Origin: Aneurinibacillus sp. REN35
GTDB taxonomy: Bacteria > Bacillota > Bacilli > Aneurinibacillales > Aneurinibacillaceae
Direction of reading: 5' to 3'
NCBI RefSeq assembly: GCF_041379945.2
Contig: NZ_JBFTXJ020000007.1
Location: 1-64,000, forward strand
Length of the DNA: 64,000 nucleotides
Below the pieces are notes generated by a model. The model was not told where the DNA came from and searched no databases. It saw only the letters and a list, made by a program, of their open reading frames with translations. This document shows, piece by piece, positions 37,190-46,375 of the stretch (position 1 is its first letter; each line of letters starts with the position of its first letter). The translations under genes and the position numbers were made by a program.

Positions 37190-37223
37190 TTTCAATATTG
37201 AAATGATTTTTTCATTATTGAAA
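37190..37223 (+). promoter_or_regulatory. tandem inverted-repeat sites upstream of pxpA
   Basis: Two copies of TTTCA-N4-TGAAA, at 37190-37203 (perfect 14-base palindrome) and 37210-37223. Their centres are exactly 20 bases apart, two helical turns, and lie about 50 and 70 bases upstream of the -24 box. This is the usual layout of upstream activator sites for sigma-54 promoters. The cognate activator is unknown. Confidence 0.6.
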
Positions 37224-37263
37224 CACATGCAGCATAGAAAGCCCTTCATACGAATAAATTCAT

Positions 37264-37280
37264 CTGGCATATAATTTGCA
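37264..37280 (+). promoter_or_regulatory. sigma-54 promoter of pxpA
   Basis: CTGGCATATAATTTGCA: GG (37266-37267) and GC (37278-37279) are separated by ten bases, and flanking bases match YTGGCAY-N5-TTGCW. Start of transcription would be near 37291, giving a 32-base leader. Confidence 0.7.
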
Positions 37281-37322
37281 GTTTAATTAAAAATATAAAT
37301 TTATAGACGGAGCGTGAGGAAT

Positions 37323-38090
37323 ATGAAAATCGACATCAATTGCGATATGGGCGAAAGCTTCGGCATGTATGAATTAGGTAATGATGAAGAAATGATGAAA
37401 TATGTAAGTACCATTAATGTGGCCTGCGGCTATCATGCAGGTGATCCATTGGTGATGCGGCGCACAGTAGAGCTTGCCAAGCACTATGGAATTAATGTGG
37501 GGGCGCATCCCGGTTTTCCGGATCTTATGGGCTTCGGTCGACGACGCATGACAGCGACAGCGGAAGAAGTGGAGAACTACATTCTATACCAGGTAGGCGC
37601 ACTTCAAGCGTTCCTGCATGCATATGATATGCAGCTATCCCACATTAAACCACACGGTGCGATGTATATGATGGCAATGGAAAATGATGATCTTGCCCAA
37701 GCCGTTCTTAATGCTACAGAAAAGATTGACAAGCGCCTGCCGCTCTTTGCGCTGAATAATTCATCACTAGCACGACTCGGTCAAGAACAGGGCTTCAACA
37801 TTATATTTGAAGTATACGCAGACCGTGAACATGATGAAACCGGTGGTATTGTTATGACACGCAAAGGCGCAGATTATACCGATATGGAAGAGAGAGCCCG
37901 CCGCGTAGTGCGTATGATTACGGAAGGGAAGGTCGTGACGCATGACGGAAAAGATATTGGGCTAAAGGCTGAAACAGTATGCATACACGGTGATCATCCT
38001 GATGCGCCAAAATTGGCACAAGCGATCATTCAGCAGCTTGATAAGGAGGGCATTGATCGCAATGCTGACTTCTTCGTACAGCAAGCGTAG
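37323..38090 (+). CDS. pxpA: 5-oxoprolinase subunit A (LamB/YcsF family)
   Basis: A 255-residue protein of the PxpA family, which with PxpB and PxpC cleaves 5-oxoproline to glutamate using ATP. Family signatures are DINCDMGESFG, ACGYHAGDP, VGAHPGFPD and VKPHGAMY-like KPHGAMYM. The ATG at 37323 is used. pxpB and pxpC, which normally adjoin it, are absent from the window; the gene is bounded by a sigma-54 promoter and a terminator, so it is monocistronic here. Confidence 0.92.
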   Translation: MKIDINCDMGESFGMYELGNDEEMMKYVSTINVACGYHAGDPLVMRRTVELAKHYGINVGAHPGFPDLMGFGRRRMTATAEEVENYILYQVGALQAFLHAYDMQLSHIKPHGAMYMMAMENDDLAQAVLNATEKIDKRLPLFALNNSSLARLGQEQGFNIIFEVYADREHDETGGIVMTRKGADYTDMEERARRVVRMITEGKVVTHDGKDIGLKAETVCIHGDHPDAPKLAQAIIQQLDKEGIDRNADFFVQQA

Positions 38091-38111
38091 CACATAAAAA
38101 AGCTAGAGGTA

Positions 38112-38167
38112 CCGCTATACAAAAAGGGCTTCCCATCACTTATGGGTCAGCCCTTTTTGTATAGCGT
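38112..38167. terminator. bidirectional terminator between pxpA and cysC
   Basis: CTATACAAAAAGGGCT and AGCCCTTTTTGTATAG pair, with an inner CCCAT/ATGGG stem. It serves both convergent genes. Confidence 0.85.
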
Positions 38168-38180
38168 ATACTCCTATATA

Positions 38181-38783
38181 TTACAAAATAAGTTTCTGCT
38201 CCAGATACGCAATAACCTGCTCGGCGCACTCATTAAGAGACGTTGCATCCGTTGTGATTATAAGCTCCGGCAGCTCGGGCTCTTCATACGGAGCAGAAAC
38301 TCCTGTGAATTCCGGAATTTCGCCTGCTTTCGCCTTCGTATATAACCCCTTCGGATCACGCTTCTCACACTCTTCAAGCGCACACTGCACATACACCTCA
38401 ATGAATTCACCGTCTTCCATCAGACTGCGGGCCAGTTCTCGATCCGCACGGTACGGAGAAATAAATGCCGTTAGCACGATCAGACCAGCATCGACGAATA
38501 ATTTCGCTACCTCACCAATGCGGCGAATGTTCTCCGTCCTAGCTTCCGGGCTAAAACCGAGGTCTTTGTTAATCCCATGCCGAATGTTATCTCCGTCAAG
38601 CAGATACGTATGCGCATCTTTTTCATGCAGGCGCCGCTCTACCTCATTAGCAAGCGTCGATTTTCCTGCACCGGATAGACCGGTAAACCACAGCACTACG
38701 CTCCTATGTCCGTTTTTTCCTTGCCGATCCGCTTTCGTTATCGCACTCTGATGCCAGACAATGTTTGTATTATGTGACGCCAT
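38181..38783 (-). CDS. cysC: adenylyl-sulfate kinase
   Basis: A 200-residue APS kinase that makes PAPS. Walker [10 protein letters not shown], the [16 protein letters not shown] motif and the [10 protein letters not shown] loop are intact. The ATG at 38783 has GGGGAGAG upstream and is preferred to one 18 bases earlier. It is the last gene of the sulfate operon, just after sat. Confidence 0.95.
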   Translation of the reverse strand: MASHNTNIVWHQSAITKADRQGKNGHRSVVLWFTGLSGAGKSTLANEVERRLHEKDAHTYLLDGDNIRHGINKDLGFSPEARTENIRRIGEVAKLFVDAGLIVLTAFISPYRADRELARSLMEDGEFIEVYVQCALEECEKRDPKGLYTKAKAGEIPEFTGVSAPYEEPELPELIITTDATSLNECAEQVIAYLEQKLIL

Positions 38784-38807
38784 ATCGTATGCTCTCCCCA
38801 TTTCGCA

Positions 38808-39956
38808 TTAAGCATTGCCTGCAGGAATTTTCATACCACGAATCAGTACCTCTACCACTTCTGGACGGCTAAACTCAGGCGGCGGCGCTTCACCACGGCT
38901 CAACATCTCTCGTACCTTTGTACCCGAGAGGTGCAGATGATCTTCTGGGCTGTGTGGGCATGTTTTTGCTGATGCCATATTGCCGCACTTGGTGCAATAG
39001 AAGCTGTGTTCAAAAAACAATGGCGTAATCCCCAGCTCCTCAGCAGTAAAATGCAAGAAAATCCGTTGGGCATCATACGTACCGTAATAGCTACCAACAC
39101 CAGCATGATCACGCCCTACAATGAAATGTGTGCACCCGTAATTCTTGCGTACCATCGCATGGAAGATCGCCTCGCGCGGCCCCGCATAGCGCATTGCCGC
39201 CGGAAACACTGCCAGAAATACACGCTCTTGAGGATAGTAACCCCCAAGCAGCACTCGATAGCTCTCCATTCGAATATCAGCGGGAATATCATCTTCCTTT
39301 GTCTCGCCAACCAGCGGATTTAAGAAAAGACCGTCAACGATTTCAAGCGCTGTCTTCTGAATGTATTCATGCGCCCGATGCACCGGGTTACGCGTCTGAA
39401 ATCCTACAACGCTCTTCCATCCCCGCTCTGTAAATGCGGCACGCGTCTCTGAAGGATCTAGATAGAATTCTTTAAACACATTCTTCTCGGGTCGTTTCAC
39501 TAATGTAATCGGACCTGCAACATACACTTCCGGCCGCTCCCACAGCTTCTTTACACCAGGATGAGCCATATCGGTTGTACCATATACATGCTCTGCTTCT
39601 TCTTCCTTATTCGGTGTATACAGCTCCTGCACTTCGATGATTCCGTAGACATCACCTTCATATACAAGCTTTGCTGTATCGCCAGGCGTAAGTGCAGACG
39701 CTGCATACGCAGTGATCGGAAGGGTAATCGGAATGCTCCATACCATGCCGTTAGAGAGACGCATCGTCTGTACCACACTTCGATAATCTTCTTCACCAAG
39801 GAATCCAATCAACGGGCTGTAAGCGCCAATTGCAAGCAATTCCAGATCAGAGAGCGCGAACGCATCCAATTGAATGTCTTTTGCCACATCGTTCACATCA
39901 TAGAAATAATCAACACGATGTACCAATGTATTACCATGCGGTTGACCTGCACTCAT
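38808..39956 (-). CDS. sat: sulfate adenylyltransferase
   Basis: A 382-residue monofunctional ATP sulfurylase, activating sulfate to APS. Hallmarks are [15 protein letters not shown] (nucleotide binding) and [32 protein letters not shown] carries the zinc-type cysteines seen in bacterial and archaeal forms. It sits between cysH and cysC in the S-box operon. Confidence 0.96.
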   Translation of the reverse strand: MSAGQPHGNTLVHRVDYFYDVNDVAKDIQLDAFALSDLELLAIGAYSPLIGFLGEEDYRSVVQTMRLSNGMVWSIPITLPITAYAASALTPGDTAKLVYEGDVYGIIEVQELYTPNKEEEAEHVYGTTDMAHPGVKKLWERPEVYVAGPITLVKRPEKNVFKEFYLDPSETRAAFTERGWKSVVGFQTRNPVHRAHEYIQKTALEIVDGLFLNPLVGETKEDDIPADIRMESYRVLLGGYYPQERVFLAVFPAAMRYAGPREAIFHAMVRKNYGCTHFIVGRDHAGVGSYYGTYDAQRIFLHFTAEELGITPLFFEHSFYCTKCGNMASAKTCPHSPEDHLHLSGTKVREMLSRGEAPPPEFSRPEVVEVLIRGMKIPAGNA

Positions 39957-39986
39957 ATTTGTTCCTCCTTATATCCTGGCTGCCTG

Positions 39987-40703
39987 TTATTGATGCAAGC
40001 CGCATTCCGTCTTGCCTGTACCCATCCAGCGTCCGGTCCGCGAATCTTCCCCTTTTTCCACAGGCATAGTACAGTGCTCACATCCAATACTCGGATAGCC
40101 TTTATCATGCAGTTCATTGTACGGAAGCTGATATAATTTGATATAATGCCACACATCGTCCCACGTCCAATGAATAAGCGGACACACTTTAATGGAACGA
40201 AAACGCCGATCAATGTTTACGAATTGCGTATGCGACCGGGTCGGCGATTGATCACGCCGCAGGCCTGAAAGCCAGGCACGCGCTTCTCCAAGTACTTCTT
40301 CTAACGGTGCAAGCTTTCGGATTTTGCAGCACTGATCCGGGTTGCTTTTCCATAATTCTGTTCCATGCAGCCTCGCTTGCTCTTCAAGCGTGATTCCTGG
40401 CTCTTTTAGTTCAATACGCAGCGCCGGATACCTTGCTTTCACACACTCAATCAGCTCATACGTCTCTTTGAAATGGACATGCGTATCAAGAAATACGACC
40501 TTCGCATCCGGACGCACGCGACTGATCAAATCGATCAGCACCATACCTTCTGCACCAAAGCTGCATGCATAAATTAAGTCATTCCCAAACTCGTTATATG
40601 CCCATCTCAATACATCAAGCGCATCTTTATTTTCTAATTGTTCAATAATATTGGCATGGCGCTCAGGCGTCAGTGTTTCATATATAAGCGTTGTATGCAG
40701 CAC
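39987..40703 (-). CDS. cysH: adenylyl-sulfate/phosphoadenylyl-sulfate reductase
   Basis: A 238-residue reductase giving sulfite. Catalytic Cys234 is in the C-terminal ECGLHQ tail. Cys125-Cys126 and Cys208-Cys211 form the CC/CxxC 4Fe-4S site that marks the APS-using (or APS/PAPS dual) type. Start GTG after AGGAGGAGG, abutting cysP. Because cysC is also present, PAPS may be made as well. Confidence 0.93.
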   Translation of the reverse strand: MLHTTLIYETLTPERHANIIEQLENKDALDVLRWAYNEFGNDLIYACSFGAEGMVLIDLISRVRPDAKVVFLDTHVHFKETYELIECVKARYPALRIELKEPGITLEEQARLHGTELWKSNPDQCCKIRKLAPLEEVLGEARAWLSGLRRDQSPTRSHTQFVNIDRRFRSIKVCPLIHWTWDDVWHYIKLYQLPYNELHDKGYPSIGCEHCTMPVEKGEDSRTGRWMGTGKTECGLHQ

Positions 40704-41783
40704 CTAAATTCCTCCTCCTTGATCATGGATGGTGCTTTTCTCTTTACGAATCGTATGGGAGAGGCTTATCGAACCTATCGTAGCAATAAACACGCTGGCA
40801 ATAACAATTAATACGTAAGGATTAGGTGTAAGCCACAGATTGATCATCACATACGCTACCACAAGCGAAGACACAGGAGAGACAATCCATACTTTGATAA
40901 TTTGATGAATCACGCCTTTTTGCCAAAGATGAAATCCATTATCTGCTGTACCGACTCCAAGGATGGCACATGTCGTTGCCTGTGTAAGCGGCACAGGAAT
41001 ACCGAATAGCGAAGCAATGATAACAAGCACCCCGCCTGTAAATGATACGGCACTGCCCTGCAGAAGTGATAGGCGGGTAATCTTCTTCCCGTTCGTCTCA
41101 AGCACCTTTCCACCTAATAAAATCGCACCGATTGCTACGAATAGACCGCCGATCCATACACCAGTTGATGCTGTGATCAGCCCTGCTCCAACAAGAGGAC
41201 CTACCGCATTCGCTACATTGTTCATTCCTGCGGAGAATGCTTCAAGAGCACCGCCTGCTACAAGCAAAACGCCAAGCCATCGTCTCCACATACCCGTTCC
41301 CGTTAAAGACGGCCACCTCTTCTCAGCCCATTTGATAAGGAGCCCTAGTACATAGGCCATCGCAAACGCTACCAAGGGAACAATAACCCAAAAGGATACG
41401 ATCACCATCAGCTTATTTAGAAACACCGTCTTATAAGCGAGACCGACTCCAACGATAGAGCCAACCGTTACCTCACTTGTTGAAAGTGGAATGCCGATAA
41501 GATTGGCAATAAATAAAGTAAGGGTCGCCGATGCAAGAATAATCACGACCGTCTCTACGTGCAGCACAGAAGAAGGAATGATGCCGCCACTAATTGTTTT
41601 TACTACTTCACCACCGCCAAGTACGGCTCCGAGCAAAGCGGCTACTGCAACGATCGTCATCGCCAGACGCTTATTATGGATTGCACCGCCGCCGTATGCC
41701 GCTCCCATCGCTGCCGCCGTTCCACTTGCCCCGATATTCATAGCAAAGAACAGAGCAATCGCAATGGCTATATAAGTTAGCAC
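40704..41783 (-). CDS. cysP: sulfate permease of the PiT family
   Basis: A 359-residue, roughly ten-helix membrane protein of the PiT (inorganic phosphate transporter) family with the duplicated GANN-like signatures (MNIGASGTAAAMG near the N-terminus and SAGMNNVANAVGPL mid-protein). In Bacillus subtilis the CysP member moves sulfate, and its position between DUF3906 and cysH in a sulfate operon supports that. GTG start overlaps the upstream stop. Confidence 0.9.
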   Translation of the reverse strand: MLTYIAIAIALFFAMNIGASGTAAAMGAAYGGGAIHNKRLAMTIVAVAALLGAVLGGGEVVKTISGGIIPSSVLHVETVVIILASATLTLFIANLIGIPLSTSEVTVGSIVGVGLAYKTVFLNKLMVIVSFWVIVPLVAFAMAYVLGLLIKWAEKRWPSLTGTGMWRRWLGVLLVAGGALEAFSAGMNNVANAVGPLVGAGLITASTGVWIGGLFVAIGAILLGGKVLETNGKKITRLSLLQGSAVSFTGGVLVIIASLFGIPVPLTQATTCAILGVGTADNGFHLWQKGVIHQIIKVWIVSPVSSLVVAYVMINLWLTPNPYVLIVIASVFIATIGSISLSHTIRKEKSTIHDQGGGI

Positions 41784-41983
41784 GGCTCGATCACATATCC
41801 CCGGCCTGCCTCAGCCGGTTTCTTCTCTACTATAGCCAGCTCTTTAATCGCTTTAGGAGGCAAAAAATGACGTTCAATCTGATTCTGTGCACTGCGAAAC
41901 GCCTGCTCCTCATCCTTATGGATCACAACAACGGCTGTTCTCGATTCGTCAGTAAAAAGCACGTCAAATCGGTAGATAAACAT
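41777..41983 (-). CDS. DUF3906 family protein
   Basis: A 68-residue protein (MFIYRFDVLFTDE ... FLPPKAIKELAIVEKK ... GRGYVI) of the DUF3906 family. Function unknown. It overlaps cysP by seven bases and lies within the S-box operon, which ties it to sulfur assimilation. An ATG six bases upstream (41989) is an alternative start. Confidence 0.8.
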   Translation of the reverse strand: MFIYRFDVLFTDESRTAVVVIHKDEEQAFRSAQNQIERHFLPPKAIKELAIVEKKPAEAGRGYVIEPC

Positions 41984-42053
41984 AGCCATCCATCCCTTCT
42001 TCCGTGTTTTCGGATTTTTCTTTTTGCCTTGCCCTACGCTGTTGCAACCGTAT

Positions 42054-43667
42054 CTAGGCTAGCTGCTCAATGGCTGCATTCAGCCTTTCCTGAAACGGTT
42101 CAATACCGACGCGCTGCACAAAATCAAAGAAGCGTTCGTTATCCAGTTTAGCTTCGTTATAATAAGCAAGCAGTGGGAGGATAATCCGGTGCAGTTGATC
42201 ACCCAATACACGGCCTTTTAATTTTTGATTGAATTGCGCATTGGCACCCAATGTACCACCGAGGAAAATATCGAAAGCATCTTTCATTCCCTCTTCTGTC
42301 TTGATTAGCGCACCTTGAAAACCGATATCGGCAATTTGCCGCTGACCGCATGAATTCGGACAGCCTACCATATGCATGCGGATCGGCTCCTCCATCTCCA
42401 CATGATCATCAAGATACGATGCGAGCTGGCGCATCCGCTCTTTCGTCTCTACCAATGCCAGATTACAGAATTCAATACCCGTACATGAGACAGCGAATGC
42501 GGTGAAGTGCTGTGGATACGGCGTTAACCGCACTAACACTTCTTCCTGCAGCAGCGCTTCTACCTTCTCATCAGGCACGCCGGTAATAACGATATTCTGT
42601 GAATTGCATGTCCGCAGCGAGCCGTTGCCGTATGCATCCGCAAGTCGCGCCAACTCTCGCAGCTCCTGCGCTGACATGCGCCCCACCGGAACCGATAATC
42701 CTACATAATTAAGCCCCTCTTGACGCTGTTTGTGCACACCGGTAAAATACCCAGCATTCCAGCCTATCGTTTTGTCGTCACCGCGCGTCTCCAATTCGCC
42801 AACCAGTTCTTTTAGCTTTGCAAGAAACCTCTCTATTCCCCAATCAGCTACAAGGAATTTAAGGCGGGCATGGTTACGCTTTTGACGATAACCGTAATCA
42901 CGAAATATAGTTGTAACACCAACCGCCACTTTGACAACCTCTTCCGGGCGTACAAATACATCCAGCTGCTGAGCAAGATACGGACGAGCCGAGAGACCAC
43001 CGCCAACCCATACATGAAAACCGATGACTTCTTCATCCTCCATTACTTTTGTCGCCGGCGTAAAGGCAATATCATTAATCTCTGCATGTCCTGCGTTATA
43101 GATATTGGCAGAAATCGAGATTTTATATTTGCGCGGCAAATTGGAGAAATCACGATTCAGCAAAAATGTATCGGATAGCTCCGCTACCAGCGGTGTTGTA
43201 TCCATAAGTTCGTATGGGTCCAGTCCGGCAAGCGGGTTGCCCACAATTGTACGCGGACAATCACCACAAGCCTCAAATGAAGAGAGTCCGACGGATGCAA
43301 GACGCGCAAAAATATCCGGTAATTGCTCGACGGTAAGCCAATGAAACTGTACCGCTTGACGAGTTGTAATATCAACAAGATCCTTCCCGTAATCGTGCGC
43401 AATGTCCGCTAGAACACGAGCTTGCTCAGCGGACAGATTGCCGGATGGAATCCGCACACGCATCATGAAATGGCCATCCTTTGGCCGCTGCTGATAGACT
43501 CCAGCCCACTTAAAGCGATCCATATCATCCGGTGTTATAGAGTCAAAACCAGTTTTGGCATATTCATAAATATCTTCAATAACATCCAAGCCGTCTTTCT
43601 CAAGCTTCGCTACCTCGTTTTTATTGAGATTCTCCTTATCCTTTGCCCAGATTGCGTTATAGCTCAT
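42054..43667 (-). CDS. ferredoxin-dependent sulfite (nitrite) reductase
   Basis: A 537-residue siroheme/4Fe-4S reductase with two ferredoxin-like and two catalytic repeats. Cluster ligands are Cys395, Cys401, Cys436 and Cys440 (C-x5-C ... C-x3-C). Being one chain with no flavoprotein neighbour, it probably takes electrons from ferredoxin. Sulfite is the likely substrate because the operon carries sat, cysH, cysC and cysP behind a SAM riboswitch, although the family also includes nitrite reductases. Confidence 0.92.
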   Translation of the reverse strand: MSYNAIWAKDKENLNKNEVAKLEKDGLDVIEDIYEYAKTGFDSITPDDMDRFKWAGVYQQRPKDGHFMMRVRIPSGNLSAEQARVLADIAHDYGKDLVDITTRQAVQFHWLTVEQLPDIFARLASVGLSSFEACGDCPRTIVGNPLAGLDPYELMDTTPLVAELSDTFLLNRDFSNLPRKYKISISANIYNAGHAEINDIAFTPATKVMEDEEVIGFHVWVGGGLSARPYLAQQLDVFVRPEEVVKVAVGVTTIFRDYGYRQKRNHARLKFLVADWGIERFLAKLKELVGELETRGDDKTIGWNAGYFTGVHKQRQEGLNYVGLSVPVGRMSAQELRELARLADAYGNGSLRTCNSQNIVITGVPDEKVEALLQEEVLVRLTPYPQHFTAFAVSCTGIEFCNLALVETKERMRQLASYLDDHVEMEEPIRMHMVGCPNSCGQRQIADIGFQGALIKTEEGMKDAFDIFLGGTLGANAQFNQKLKGRVLGDQLHRIILPLLAYYNEAKLDNERFFDFVQRVGIEPFQERLNAAIEQLA

Positions 43668-43699
43668 TGTTCCTCTCTCCTTTCATATTCGTAAGAAAT

Positions 43700-44473
43700 T
43701 TATGCAATGACTACATTGGGGAGCTTCTGTTCATACCAGGCCAGCTTCTCTCGAAGGCGTACTACATCTCCAACAACAATCACGGCGGGAGAGCGAAAAC
43801 GAGCCTGCTGTACTTGATCCACAATCGTCTCAAGTGTACCGACAAGCGTCTCCTGTTCCTCGCACGTACCCCAACGTACCAGCGCAACAGGCGTATCCTT
43901 TGTCTGACCATGTTTGCGAAGATTCTTGACGATATCCCCTAGATTGCCAACCCCCATATAGAACACCAGCGTATGAACAGCTCCAACAAGCTTGCCCCAC
44001 TCAATTCCTGCCTGATCTTTACCCTCAGCCTTGTGACCGGTAATGAAGGCGACAGACGATGCATAGTCACGGTGCGTAACCGGAATGCCTGCATATGCGG
44101 GAGCTGCAATCCCTGAGGTAATACCCGGCACTACTTCATAAACAATCCCCGCTTCGATACAAGCTTCCGCCTCTTCTCCACCGCGTCCAAATATAAACGG
44201 ATCGCCTCCTTTCAGCCGTACGACCTCTTTTCCTTCCAGTGCCTTCTCGACAATAACCCGGTTGATCTCCGGCTGCGGCAGCGAGTGATGATCAGCCTGC
44301 TTACCGCAATAAATGCGCTCTGCCGTATCTTTAGCATAGTCCAATAATTTCGGACTAGCTAAGCGGTCATAGACGACAACATCCGCCTGCTGCAGTAGTT
44401 CTACTCCGCGTACAGTTATCAACTTTGGGTCACCTGGTCCTGCTCCCACAAGATATACCTTTCCATATGACAC
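43700..44473 (-). CDS. cobA: uroporphyrinogen-III C-methyltransferase
   Basis: A 257-residue SUMT that methylates uroporphyrinogen III twice to precorrin-2, the siroheme precursor. VGAGPGDP, YDRLAS and LKGGDPFIFGRGGEE are the SAM- and substrate-binding motifs. First gene of the operon; it supplies the siroheme for the reductase next to it. The precorrin-2 dehydrogenase and ferrochelatase that accompany it in B. subtilis (YlnE/YlnF) are absent here. Confidence 0.95.
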   Translation of the reverse strand: MSYGKVYLVGAGPGDPKLITVRGVELLQQADVVVYDRLASPKLLDYAKDTAERIYCGKQADHHSLPQPEINRVIVEKALEGKEVVRLKGGDPFIFGRGGEEAEACIEAGIVYEVVPGITSGIAAPAYAGIPVTHRDYASSVAFITGHKAEGKDQAGIEWGKLVGAVHTLVFYMGVGNLGDIVKNLRKHGQTKDTPVALVRWGTCEEQETLVGTLETIVDQVQQARFRSPAVIVVGDVVRLREKLAWYEQKLPNVVIA

Positions 44474-44530
44474 CTTTATTCCTCCTTTATTAATTAATTA
44501 AATACATCTGTTTAATCGGTTTAATATATA

Positions 44531-44561
44531 CAAAAAACCCTTCTTTCTGAAGAAGAAGGGC
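44531..44561 (-). terminator. S-box terminator of the sulfate operon
   Basis: On the minus strand CCCTTCTT pairs with AAGAAGGG, followed by six U, just downstream of the aptamer and before cobA. Confidence 0.85.
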
Positions 44562-44585
44562 GCATATCATGCTTATAACCCATCT

Positions 44586-44681
44586 TCTCATCTTCGAGCC
44601 GCTGCTCTCTGGAATTGGCACCTAACCGTATTAGGTTGCCGAGACATCATTGGGCCAGTCCCTCCGTCTCTCTAGATAAGA
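44586..44681 (-). promoter_or_regulatory. SAM-I (S-box) riboswitch of the sulfate operon
   Basis: On the minus strand: CTTATC opening P1, GAGGGACTGGCCC, ATGATGTCTCGGCAACC, GGTGCCAATTCC and a closing GATGAG. The CCGATGAA-type box is slightly divergent (CCAATGATG). SAM should shut off cobA through cysC. Confidence 0.92.
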
Positions 44682-44729
44682 AATGAATTCATATTAATTT
44701 AATCAGAATTACTTGATTTATTGGTTTTG

Positions 44730-44758
44730 ATTATATCGTGCTCTATTTCAAATAGCAA
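44730..44758 (-). promoter_or_regulatory. sigma-A promoter of the sulfate operon
   Basis: Minus-strand TTGCTA (44753-44758), 17-base spacer, TATAAT (44730-44735), about 50 bases ahead of the riboswitch. Confidence 0.75.
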
Positions 44759-44802
44759 GAATTTTTCTGCAAAACATTTACATCAATACAAAAGCAGTAT
44801 CG

Positions 44803-44838
44803 AACCAAAAAAGACTTAAAAGTAAGTCTTTTTTGGTT
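44803..44838 (+). repeat. perfect inverted repeat, candidate activator site
   Basis: A 16-base arm (AACCAAAAAAGACTTA) is repeated exactly inverted after four bases. It lies about 80 bases upstream of the gabT -24 box and also upstream of the divergent sulfate-operon promoter, so no transcript should enter it from either side. That makes an operator more likely than a terminator, although it would fold like one. Confidence 0.55.
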
Positions 44839-44900
44839 TAAAATTAAAGTATGCAACTAAGTCTACCTTGTTAAAAGCTTATTTTTACAGCCTTCTAGAA

Positions 44901-44917
44901 TTGGCATGCTTGTTGCT
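44901..44917 (+). promoter_or_regulatory. sigma-54 promoter of gabT-gabD
   Basis: TTGGCATGCTTGTTGCT: GG (44903-44904) and GC (44915-44916) ten bases apart, matching TTGGCAY-N5-TTGCT. The start of transcription would be near 44928. The remaining part of 44474-44991 holds the riboswitch and inverted repeat listed separately. Confidence 0.85.
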
Positions 44918-44991
44918 TTACTAAATAGACAACGTAAAACTTTTCATTTTGCACAGTACATCTTTGTTACATTATTAAGGAGGTAGCCTCA

Positions 44992-46347
44992 ATGAGTTAT
45001 AAATTTGCAAATGTAAAAACAGAATTACCGGGTCCAAAAGCTAAGGAAATTCTTGAACGCCGTAAGCAATATGTGCCAAAAGGAATTAGCAACGGAATCC
45101 CGACATTCGTAGAAAAAGCACAAGGTGCCATTCTAACTGATGTGGATGGAAACAATTTTATTGATTTTGCGGGTGCGATCGGCACAATCAACGTTGGCCA
45201 CTGCACACCAGAAGTTGTTGAAGCACTCCATGATCAAATCGATAAATATATCCATACCGGATTTAATGTCATGATGTATGAACCATATATTGAACTGGCA
45301 GAACGTCTCGCCAAGCTTGCCCCTGGCAACCATGAAAAGCAAGTTATGTTCTTAAACAGCGGTGCAGAAGCAGTAGAAAATGCAGTGAAAATCGCGCGCA
45401 AATATACAAAGCGTCAAGGTGTTGTCGTATTCTCCCGCGGCTTCCACGGCCGAACGCTTCTTACCATGTCCATGACAAGCAAAGTCAAGCCGTATAAATA
45501 CGAATTCGGTCCGTTTGCTCCAGAAGTATATAAAGCGCCATACCATTACGAATACCGTCGTCCTGAAGGCATGAGTGCTGAACAATACGACGAGTTCATC
45601 CTACAAGAGTTCAAGACATTCCTGCTTGGCGACGCGGCACCGGAAACAATCGCTGCGGTAGTGATGGAGCCTGTACAAGGCGAAGGCGGCTTTGTTGTTC
45701 CTTCTAAAAAATTCGTACAGGGTGTAGCTGAGATTTGTAAACAGCACGGCATTGTATTTGTAGCAGATGAGATTCAGACTGGCTTCAGCCGTACCGGAAA
45801 AATGTTTGCGGTCGAGCATTTTGATGTAGTACCGGATTTGATGACCATCTCCAAATCCATGGGGGCTGGTCTCCCGATCAGCGGCGTCATCGGACGCAAG
45901 GAAATTATGGATGCAGCCAATCCAGGCGAGTTGGGCGGAACCTATGCAGGAAGTCCACTGGGATGCCGAGCCGCTCTTGCCGTACTTGATGTAATCGAGA
46001 AACAAAATCTAAATGATAAAGCAAGCGTGATCGGTGAGAAAGTCATGGAACGCTTTAACAGCCTCGCAGAGAAATACGATTGCATTGGTGATGTACGTGG
46101 TCTTGGTGCTATGTGCGCAATGGAATTTGTAAAAGATAGAGAAACAAAAGAACCAAACAAAGAAATCGTGAGCAAGATTGTAGATGAAGCCAACAAGCGC
46201 GGTCTCATTACATTGAGTGCCGGTCTATACAGCAACGTTATGCGTGTATTAATGCCGCTCGTTATTACAGATGAACAGCTCGAAGAAGGGCTGAACATCC
46301 TAGAAGAATCCGTCGAAGCCGCCGTCTCGGCTCTGCACGTGCACTAA
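44992..46347 (+). CDS. gabT: 4-aminobutyrate aminotransferase
   Basis: A 451-residue class III PLP aminotransferase that turns GABA and 2-oxoglutarate into succinate semialdehyde and glutamate. PLP-binding Lys288 is in TISKSMGAGLP, with FLNSGAEAVENAVKIAR and FVADEIQTGFSRTG around the cofactor. AAGGAGG precedes the ATG. First gene of a sigma-54 operon with gabD and an activator gene downstream. The GABA assignment leans on this context. Confidence 0.93.
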   Translation: MSYKFANVKTELPGPKAKEILERRKQYVPKGISNGIPTFVEKAQGAILTDVDGNNFIDFAGAIGTINVGHCTPEVVEALHDQIDKYIHTGFNVMMYEPYIELAERLAKLAPGNHEKQVMFLNSGAEAVENAVKIARKYTKRQGVVVFSRGFHGRTLLTMSMTSKVKPYKYEFGPFAPEVYKAPYHYEYRRPEGMSAEQYDEFILQEFKTFLLGDAAPETIAAVVMEPVQGEGGFVVPSKKFVQGVAEICKQHGIVFVADEIQTGFSRTGKMFAVEHFDVVPDLMTISKSMGAGLPISGVIGRKEIMDAANPGELGGTYAGSPLGCRAALAVLDVIEKQNLNDKASVIGEKVMERFNSLAEKYDCIGDVRGLGAMCAMEFVKDRETKEPNKEIVSKIVDEANKRGLITLSAGLYSNVMRVLMPLVITDEQLEEGLNILEESVEAAVSALHVH

Positions 46348-46375
46348 TCCATCCAACAGGAAAGGAGCTTTGATT

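Noticed and set aside
44600-44640. TTGGCACC resembling a sigma-54 -24 box
   Set aside because: It is the complement of the conserved GGTGCCAATTCC of the minus-strand S-box riboswitch and has no -12 GC at the right distance.
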